In this document: positions 14,809 through 20,289 of the stretch, piece by piece
Layout: the number at the start of each line of letters is the position of its first letter
How positions within the stretch are numbered: the first letter of the stretch is position 1
The notes under the pieces: generated by a model
What the model saw: only the letters and a program-made list of their open reading frames with translations
Database searches by the model: none
What the model was told of the DNA's origin: nothing
From: a virus
IMG/VR virus record: IMGVR_UViG_3300042731_005608
Coordinates: 1 to 20,289 of that record
Reading direction: 5' to 3' (one strand)
DNA: 20,289 bases
Program-made: the position numbers and the translations under genes

Positions 14809-15713
14809 ACACAAACCTCGTAGGCTGCCATCGCCAGCCCGGCGGCACCGGTGTTGAATGTCGTGTCTCTGAAACTATCGAGTATGCAAAAAGCCCGCGG
14901 GGCATTGCGGTTGGCTAACAAGGCATTACGCGCACACGCTAATAGCAACCGCCGTACCCTTTCGGGATCTTCATCTATGCCGCGGAGGACGCTAGCTACC
15001 GCTGCCCACTTGGTTTTTGGCACCATAAGCACCTTGAAAAGCTCGATGGCTTGTTTGTTTGCAGTGGGTTGTTCAATTGCGGCAAGTTGCGCTTCCTTGT
15101 CTTGTATGTTGCGCACGGCATCCAGTATGACGAGTGCTAGCCTTGCCGAGCCTTCTGCCGCTGCGACGATAGCCTCGACTACTTCGTCATCCAGTTCGAC
15201 ATGTTCGCGAGCGGCCACACTTTCGACCACATGCGACAAGTCGGTTTCGGATAGCAGCTTGTAGACAAGCTGTGTGCAGCGTGTGTGTATGGTGCGGATG
15301 ATTTTTTGTGGGTCTGTGGTTATGAGTATGAAGTACACATGCGCAGGTGTGTCTTCCAGCAACTTCAGCAAGGCGTTTTGCGCTGCTGTGCTTAGTTGGT
15401 GCGCTTCATCAATGACCCATATCTTGCTGCCCCCTACTGGGGCCAAAGACATTGTAGCCCTGATGTCGCGTACTGTATCAATGCCAGTGAAATCGGCACA
15501 GTTTATCTCCCTGTAATCCATATTATGACAGCGCAACGCTACTTGCAGTATCCGCGCTGTTGTCGTTTTACCGGTGCCGCTCGGACCAGAGAGCAACAAG
15601 GCATGCGGGCATTGGTGTTTGGCTAACAACTTCCCCAATGTTGTGGTGGCTGTTTGCTGACCGCGCAACCTAGGCAGTGCTTGCGGTCTGTGCTTTTTGT
15701 ACAGTTCACTCAT
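14796..15713 (-). CDS. DnaX-like clamp-loader AAA+ ATPase
   Basis: 305 residues. N-terminus LYKKHRPQALPRLRGQ as in DnaX/RFC proteins, Walker A GPSGTGKTT (43-51), Walker B WVIDEAH, LLKLLEDTPAHVYFILITT (sensor 1 strand), and a TRC segment as in the family's SRC arginine-finger motif. The usual Cys4 zinc module of bacterial DnaX between Walker A and B is absent, as in RFC and some phage loaders. Role: opens the sliding clamp and loads it on primed DNA. The ATG at 15713 overlaps the polymerase stop (ATGA), with AAGGAG 11 bases upstream. No delta or delta-prime partner is visible, so it may form a homo-oligomer or use others outside the window. Confidence 0.9.
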   Translation of the reverse strand: MSELYKKHRPQALPRLRGQQTATTTLGKLLAKHQCPHALLLSGPSGTGKTTTARILQVALRCHNMDYREINCADFTGIDTVRDIRATMSLAPVGGSKIWVIDEAHQLSTAAQNALLKLLEDTPAHVYFILITTDPQKIIRTIHTRCTQLVYKLLSETDLSHVVESVAAREHVELDDEVVEAIVAAAEGSARLALVILDAVRNIQDKEAQLAAIEQPTANKQAIELFKVLMVPKTKWAAVASVLRGIDEDPERVRRLLLACARNALLANRNAPRAFCILDSFRDTTFNTGAAGLAMAAYEVCVGTQ

Positions 15714-17104
15714 GGCTTGTATTTCTCCTTATTGTGCCAGCTAGCACCAAGCGGTGACACCTCTGGCTTCATGACAAGTGGTACGATGATCCAACGCCAC
15801 ACATGTGGCAGCATACGGCACATGATCTTATTTGCTTGGTGTATGACAAGGTGCAATTCGTCTTTGTGTATGTACAATAGCAGACTGTCGTGAATTTGCC
15901 CCACAATACGTGAGCGCATGTTGTTTTCCCGCAACCAACGGTGTAGTTGTATCAACGACCATAGCAGGCAATGGAATGCCGGACCTTGTATGCAGTAGTT
16001 AATCACGTCGTTGCGGGCGTACAGGCCTTCGACACGGAAGCCTGTAAGCATGTCGAACCACCCGCGGCGCAAGTATTGTTGCCACCATTCTTCCTTCCAT
16101 GCGTGGTAGACTGCAAAACGCTTGTGCCAGAAGTCATGTTCGACGGTTTGTATGTGGTATTCGAAGGTGCCCGGTTTTGCATCCTGATCGCGCGCACAAA
16201 CACCTAGCGTGTGCATGCCTTGTGCAGCTAAGTGCGCTGCCATGGGAGTGCCGTCAGCCAGTGATAGGTTGAGCGTGTTTATGTTTTCCCACAAGTGGCG
16301 GGCGCATGTCTTGTACCAGTCACCGTAGAATTGTGCGAAAACGAAGTTGCTTTTAGCGCTGTATCTTGTCGGGTCTGTTACTTGGCTTGCTGCACATTGG
16401 TATATTTCACATGCCATGTCACGATGCATGTCACTGTCGGGGTTGCGGCAGTATTCGATGAGCTTTGGGTCATGGTGGTTACAAGCACTGATGCGCACTT
16501 CAATTGACCCGTAGTCTAGCTCTGCAAAATGGAAGCCATCGGGCGCAATGAATAGTGGACGTATTAGTTCTGCTACCCATGGTATTCGCACAGGCATGTT
16601 TTGCACGTTGGGGCTATCGCTGCTGCTGCGGTAGCTACGGGCTAGGTGTAAGCTGAAGAATGGGTGAATGTATTCGTTGACAACAGCACGTTGTATGCCT
16701 AGCAAGTACGTCTTGTATGTCTTTTGTAGGCTTTCCAAGCGTGTGTACCGGCGTATGAATGGGTGGTCTAGTTTGCCTATCGTTGCTGCATCGGCTTTAT
16801 ACCGCCCACTGCGGGTACGTGCATCACCAGGGCAGGCAAAGCCCATGTGATCAAACAGCACAGTGCCTAGTTGCTGACGGCTGCGTAGTTTCGCCTTGTG
16901 TCCATATACCCGCACCCACGTTTTCCATACATCAGTTTCCTTCAGTTGATCTTGCACGGCCTCGATGCGTTCCTTAGTGTCTACAATGGTGGCAGCTAGC
17001 TTGTTGGTGTCTATGCGCAGACCGGCCGCTTCGATATCAGACAGTGCGCGCCAACCATCGTGGAAAAGGCGCAACGCATCGAGTCTAGTTGCTGTTATTG
17101 ACAT
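15710..17104 (-). CDS. Family A DNA polymerase, polymerase domain only
   Basis: 464 residues, covering only the Pol I palm, fingers and thumb. Motif A is ELDYGSIEVR (D197); motif B is R247, K251, then FAQFYG (Y260-G261); motif C is GQIHDS (D406), where cellular enzymes have QVHDE. The K-to-YG spacing is nine rather than the eight of E. coli Pol I. Exonuclease and 5' nuclease domains are absent: the first is in the preceding gene, the second in the gene at 10505-11386. The start ATG at 17104 overlaps the previous stop by ten bases and has no visible ribosome site, so translation likely depends on re-initiation. Role: main phage replicative polymerase, presumably tethered by the clamp encoded upstream. 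Confidence 0.93.
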   Translation of the reverse strand: MSITATRLDALRLFHDGWRALSDIEAAGLRIDTNKLAATIVDTKERIEAVQDQLKETDVWKTWVRVYGHKAKLRSRQQLGTVLFDHMGFACPGDARTRSGRYKADAATIGKLDHPFIRRYTRLESLQKTYKTYLLGIQRAVVNEYIHPFFSLHLARSYRSSSDSPNVQNMPVRIPWVAELIRPLFIAPDGFHFAELDYGSIEVRISACNHHDPKLIEYCRNPDSDMHRDMACEIYQCAASQVTDPTRYSAKSNFVFAQFYGDWYKTCARHLWENINTLNLSLADGTPMAAHLAAQGMHTLGVCARDQDAKPGTFEYHIQTVEHDFWHKRFAVYHAWKEEWWQQYLRRGWFDMLTGFRVEGLYARNDVINYCIQGPAFHCLLWSLIQLHRWLRENNMRSRIVGQIHDSLLLYIHKDELHLVIHQANKIMCRMLPHVWRWIIVPLVMKPEVSPLGASWHNKEKYKP

Positions 17105-18306
17105 TGCGCAAGTACGGTTTCAAAATCTTGTGCTTGCAGCGCGGCAAGTAGCCACGTACACGCACTATCTAAGCCGTTATACATCAGCAAGTCCTGCAAG
17201 TGCAGTTCCATTATCCTATTCAGCCCGTGCCTGTCGGCTTCCAAGTATGGCTTAACATGCTTGCTGTAGTCGGGCACGCCAAGCCGCACAAGTGATTGGA
17301 ACTTTAAGCCAGTTATGCCTTGCCTATTATCTAGTATGTGCGCGGCTACCATTGTGCACCACGCCCACCTGCGCACATGTGTAGCGTGTACGGCCGACCA
17401 CCGGTCTTCGAACTTGGCGTTCGCTGCTACCTTAGCGCACCTCCGGCTGTGTAGCAGCTTACAAGTTTCATCTATGGCTGCGCCTGCCCATGGGTATGCT
17501 ATGTGGTCGTATCCGTTGGATATTGAACAACAGACTATGCGCGCCCCTGGTGTCTCAGGCTTTAAGCAATTGGTCTCGTAATCGAACGCCACCCACCCAC
17601 CGGCCAAGCGCACGCGCCGTATGAGCTTTGCTGCTACACTGGGGCGTGTTTCGCACCGTATGTGTTTGTGCAAGTTGTGGGGCACGCGCCCACTCATTGG
17701 CATGCATGACAAGTGGATGGCTTTTTCTAAGTGCCTTTCAAACAGTGCATCCAGCGCTTTGTTCTCCTCCCGCATGACATAGCTGGGGTGGTAGGTCGGC
17801 ACCACCCACGTGCGTAACGGCGACAACGGTATGTCCCACCCAACCCATGGTTTTATCGCATCCCCTACTTCGTGGTAGTTACCAAGCACGCTTTCAACTG
17901 CCGGGCGCCCTAGCAGTATGATTACACTTGGGTTGCATTGTGCTATCGTGTCGAAGACTAGCGGTCTGCAATAGGCTATTTGTTCACTTGTTGGGGTGGC
18001 GTTGTTGGGTGGGCGGCATGCTAGTGCGTTTGTGCGAAAGCAGTCTTCATCTAAGTCAATATGCAGGTTGGACAACGGGCGGCGCAGGCGGCGCCCGGCC
18101 GGTCCTACAAACTGCGTACCTTCCATATCTTCTTGTTTGCCCGGTGCTTCACCTATGACCAGTATGCGGCGCTTACCATTGCCGCTGTAAGGCATGGCTG
18201 GGCTGTTACATCCCTTGCGCAGCCCACACATGCCGCACAACGGTGCGCGCAGCTTGGCGGGGTCTGCAACCTGTCGCACCAAGTTGGTTGGCAGTAAACC
18301 ACCCAT
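17095..18306 (-). CDS. Uracil-DNA glycosylase fused to DNA polymerase 3'-5' exonuclease
   Basis: 403 residues with two domains. N-terminal (1-200): family 4-type UDG with GEAPGKQED (52-60), GTQFVGPAG (63-71), NALACRPPN, and YHPSY (172-176); Cys24, Cys27, Cys97 and Cys113 fit the four 4Fe-4S ligands. C-terminal (230-403): DnaQ-like proofreading exonuclease, Exo I DYE (D242, E244), Exo II NAKFED (N296, E300/D301) and Exo III Y376-x3-D380. The UDG family was once annotated as 'SPO1 DNA polymerase-related' because that phage polymerase carries such a domain; here UDG-exo is cut from the polymerase, the next gene. Start at 18306 with strong GGAGGAG. Function: excise uracil and proofread at the fork. 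Confidence 0.9.
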   Translation of the reverse strand: MGGLLPTNLVRQVADPAKLRAPLCGMCGLRKGCNSPAMPYSGNGKRRILVIGEAPGKQEDMEGTQFVGPAGRRLRRPLSNLHIDLDEDCFRTNALACRPPNNATPTSEQIAYCRPLVFDTIAQCNPSVIILLGRPAVESVLGNYHEVGDAIKPWVGWDIPLSPLRTWVVPTYHPSYVMREENKALDALFERHLEKAIHLSCMPMSGRVPHNLHKHIRCETRPSVAAKLIRRVRLAGGWVAFDYETNCLKPETPGARIVCCSISNGYDHIAYPWAGAAIDETCKLLHSRRCAKVAANAKFEDRWSAVHATHVRRWAWCTMVAAHILDNRQGITGLKFQSLVRLGVPDYSKHVKPYLEADRHGLNRIMELHLQDLLMYNGLDSACTWLLAALQAQDFETVLAQCQ

Positions 18307-19344
18307 CTACTCCTCCGTGGGCGGTGTTGTTTCTTCTGTGTCTACAAATAGGCTTGTGACATATATGAACTTTTGCGCATCTACCCGCAACCGCTTTGGT
18401 GGTATCTGGCAATCGTTGCCCCTTTCCAGCACGCGCTTGAGCACCTTCGGCGTTATCATGAATGACATATCGGGGCCTGTGTATGCAAAGCGTTTGACTT
18501 CCTTGTACCAACCATGACGCCCTTGGCCGCGAACGACAAGTCGGCCGGTGTGTAGTTCCACACGTATCTTTTCATGCTTGTCGTCATCAGCAGCAAAGAT
18601 GCCGGCCGTTTCTGCTGCAGATAGTATGCCGTCTGGTAGTTTGACAGGCTGTCCGGTAGTTGTGATTATCTCCTCCAATGGCGGATAATCTTCCGTATAT
18701 CGGCGGCAACTGATAATCAGTCCGTTAGCGTCGCCATAGTGTATCCAGCGTTTGGTCTCTGCTACCCTGGTAAGCGGTAGGCTGCTGATGTGCTGCATGG
18801 CACTGCGTCTGATGCACGCCGGTTTGCGCAAACCTGTGGGCGTCGTGGCGCGGCACGCTTGGTGCGTATCGCACCCCTCAACATAGTTTGGTGTGATGTG
18901 TGCGCATGTCATGATGAACATGCTGTCATCTTTGCTGGTGCAGTCATTGGCCAGACCGGCAGCAGTGCAAAACGTATCTGGCAGGGGCCGCCATGCGTTG
19001 TCGGCCGGCATGGTGACTTCGGATAGGTCAATAGCTATGTTCGCTTCCATGCGCACACCAGCGTGTCGCCTAGTGCCGGATATCGACAGCTCTGCTTCGC
19101 TTGGTTCGATACTGACTACTTCGTCCGGTAGCTTTTGCAGCAACTGCAGCAGCTTGCTGGCTTGTACCGCTCCAGACAATTTGGCTATGCTGCTGATAGT
19201 GCAAGCAATTTCGCCATTGAAGGTTGTTACATGACCATCATGGAACAGAAAGCAGTCGCTTTGTTCTACAACGATAAGTGGGCTTAGGCCCGGTTGTAAC
19301 GCCGTCAGTTCCTCTAACCACGCCTTGCGTGCTATTTGCTGCAT
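18307..19344 (-). CDS. Sliding clamp (DnaN/beta-like)
   Basis: 345 residues, close to the length of bacterial beta clamps. Recognisable segments are FLFHDGHVTTFNGEIAC near the N-terminus, RWIHYGDANGLIISCRRYTEDYPPLEEI in the second-third domain region (split here in reading: the 'ISCRR..-EDYP' part is typical of clamps, which cover a YP-x-L loop) and FMITPKVLKRVLERG near the end. The ring encircles DNA and holds the polymerase. ATG at 19344, GGAGG eight bases upstream. The last base touches the next gene's start (TAG then ATG). It is followed by UDG-exo, polymerase and loader, so the four replisome genes form one unit, probably driven by the promoter-like element at 19360-19380. Similarity to DnaN is moderate. 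Confidence 0.8.
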   Translation of the reverse strand: MQQIARKAWLEELTALQPGLSPLIVVEQSDCFLFHDGHVTTFNGEIACTISSIAKLSGAVQASKLLQLLQKLPDEVVSIEPSEAELSISGTRRHAGVRMEANIAIDLSEVTMPADNAWRPLPDTFCTAAGLANDCTSKDDSMFIMTCAHITPNYVEGCDTHQACRATTPTGLRKPACIRRSAMQHISSLPLTRVAETKRWIHYGDANGLIISCRRYTEDYPPLEEIITTTGQPVKLPDGILSAAETAGIFAADDDKHEKIRVELHTGRLVVRGQGRHGWYKEVKRFAYTGPDMSFMITPKVLKRVLERGNDCQIPPKRLRVDAQKFIYVTSLFVDTEETTPPTEE

Positions 19345-19359
19345 GTCGTCGGCCTCCAG

Positions 19360-19380
19360 TGCCCTACTATAGCGCTTCCA
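19360..19380 (-). promoter_or_regulatory. Promoter-like element before the clamp gene
   Basis: The minus strand reads TGGAAGCGCTATAGTAGGGC, then A, giving a TATAGT -10 (19366-19371, five of six to TATAAT). It matches the element at 14765-14787 in TGGAAG and in CTATARTAGGGCA, with one base less between them. It overlaps the methylase stop codon and ends 16 bases before the clamp ATG. No clear -35 box. The TGGAAG part also codes for methylase residues, so it is constrained. Confidence 0.55.
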
Positions 19381-20289
19381 GCGCAGCAGTGGCTTGCTTG
19401 CCGCTTCCCTTGCAAAACACGAGTACGTTTTGGTGTGTCTTGCCCGCCTTGCGGCTGGCTTGGAATTGGTTGGCTGTGCGGATAGGCAGACTACCCACTG
19501 CGGTTACTAGGATGATTTCATTGTAGTATTGCAGGCCCGCCGCTTGCCACGCCTTTACGGTGTCAGCTACAAACCCGACATACGCGCCATCCTTATTGCG
19601 ATATTCACCAATAACCCAACAGGCAAAACGGTTGTTATGCAGCTTGCTTGCTGCGCGCCGTATGATCTTAGCATGCGCTGCTACAAACTGTGGGTAGTCC
19701 ATCGTAGACAGGTCGGCCGGATCGTCGCTGTATCTTTCCAAGTTGCCATAAGGCGGGCAACTGAAAATGAAATCAGCTTTGGGGGCTGCCGATAGCGCAC
19801 GTGTTGCATCGCCTTGCGCCCATGTTACGTTTGCCCCGTTTGGTAGTATGTCCCGTTGTGCTTCGTTGGCGGTTACCTGTACCTGTCGCAGTTCGCAGCC
19901 CCAATAACTGTAGCCCAAACAACCAGCTACTATGCCACGCACGCTGCCGCCGGCAAACGGGTCTACAATGGTGCCACTGTGCGGGCAAAACCACCGATAC
20001 ATCAGTTCGCACAAGACGGGGTCAAAAACACTTGTGCCTGTAGCTATATCGGGGAAATAATCATAGTCCCCGGTGTTACAGCTATAGGCTTTGCCGTAGT
20101 TGGTGGTGCTGGTTGTGCGGGGCCCGCCTAACCAGCAACCGCCACCACCTCCACCGGGGGCTAGCTTTTGGCTTTGGCTGGTTGCGCTAGTGCGTGTTGT
20201 GTCTATCGCGCGGCCAACCTCGCTTTGTATCCCCAGTGCCAGCCACTGTTCCTTGCGGGTCTGCCAATAGCCTTCGCGGGCGTTTAGGA
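19367..20289 (-). CDS. Phage DNA methyltransferase (DNA modification methylase type), 5' end outside window
   Basis: The frame is open from the right edge to the TAG at 19367, so the gene enters from outside. A TTG at 20014 would cut the domain before FDPVLCEL and is not the start. Visible parts: YWQTRKEQWLALGIQSEVGR, a glycine run (GGGGGG) linker, SVFDPVLCELMYRWFCP, SAM-binding motif I VDPFAGGSVRG and catalytic motif IV SCPPYGNLERYSDD. The (N/D/S)-PP-Y motif class modifies an amino group (N6-adenine or N4-cytosine); which one is not determinable here. Order I before IV fits a phage 'modification methylase' family often linked to ParB-like domains, which may lie upstream. Likely protects phage DNA from host restriction. 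It ends 22 bases before the clamp gene. Confidence 0.88.
   Translation of the reverse strand, partial: LNAREGYWQTRKEQWLALGIQSEVGRAIDTTRTSATSQSQKLAPGGGGGGCWLGGPRTTSTTNYGKAYSCNTGDYDYFPDIATGTSVFDPVLCELMYRWFCPHSGTIVDPFAGGSVRGIVAGCLGYSYWGCELRQVQVTANEAQRDILPNGANVTWAQGDATRALSAAPKADFIFSCPPYGNLERYSDDPADLSTMDYPQFVAAHAKIIRRAASKLHNNRFACWVIGEYRNKDGAYVGFVADTVKAWQAAGLQYYNEIILVTAVGSLPIRTANQFQASRKAGKTHQNVLVFCKGSGKQATAALEAL

Noticed and set aside
17095-17104. Programmed frameshift joining UDG-exo to polymerase
   Set aside because: The overlap (ATGTCAATAA) has no slippery heptamer or obvious downstream structure; simple stop-start coupling explains it better.
19367-20014. TTG at 20014 as start of the methylase
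   Set aside because: Upstream in-frame sequence contains the family's YWQ-x-RK...LALGIQSE and FDPVLCEL segments, so the gene continues beyond the right edge.

Overview
The window is part of a tailed bacteriophage genome or a prophage of the same kind. Virion-type genes on the plus strand run into a dense minus-strand block of replication, recombination and nucleotide-metabolism genes. Genes abut or overlap by a few bases almost everywhere, GTG and TTG starts occur, and there is no rRNA, tRNA, insertion sequence, CRISPR array or integrase. The host is bacterial (Shine-Dalgarno sites are common) but cannot be named from the sequence. No stretch longer than about 230 bases lacks a gene.

Left part (1-5858, plus strand): four virion/tail-type genes. 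The first is cut by the window edge. The second is a 1106-residue protein with a lectin-like N-terminus, a fibronectin-III-like domain and a complete metallophosphoesterase domain. The third shares its C-terminal module with the second. The fourth starts with a Tyr/Phe/Pro/Trp-rich motif. The fourth gene converges with the minus-strand block and overlaps its last gene by 41 bases.

Right part (5818-20289, minus strand, read right to left): a DNA methylase (runs off the window), a beta-type sliding clamp, a uracil-DNA glycosylase/3'-5' exonuclease fusion, a family A polymerase without exonuclease, and a DnaX-like clamp loader. Next come a coiled-coil protein, a 59-residue membrane protein and a gp32-like ssDNA-binding protein. 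After a 225-base regulatory gap come a RecA-like recombinase, a Cys-rich protein, a 5' nuclease, a MazG-like pyrophosphohydrolase, a PD-(D/E)XK nuclease, a small unknown, a Rad50/SbcC N-terminal half, an SbcD/Mre11 nuclease, a small coiled-coil protein, a Rad50/SbcC C-terminal half and ThyX.

Together these make a near-complete replisome core and recombination kit: polymerase, proofreading, clamp, loader, SSB, RecA, SbcCD and a resolvase-like enzyme. Primase and helicase are not in the window. ThyX and MazG adjust dNTP pools, and the UDG module removes uracil. Two normally single proteins are split at domain boundaries and joined by overlapping reading frames: Rad50, cut just after its zinc hook, and Pol I, cut between exonuclease and polymerase. 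A near-identical promoter-like element (TGGAAG, 2-3 bases, CTATARTAGGGCA) precedes the clamp gene and the coiled-coil gene, with a weaker copy before recA, suggesting three transcription units.
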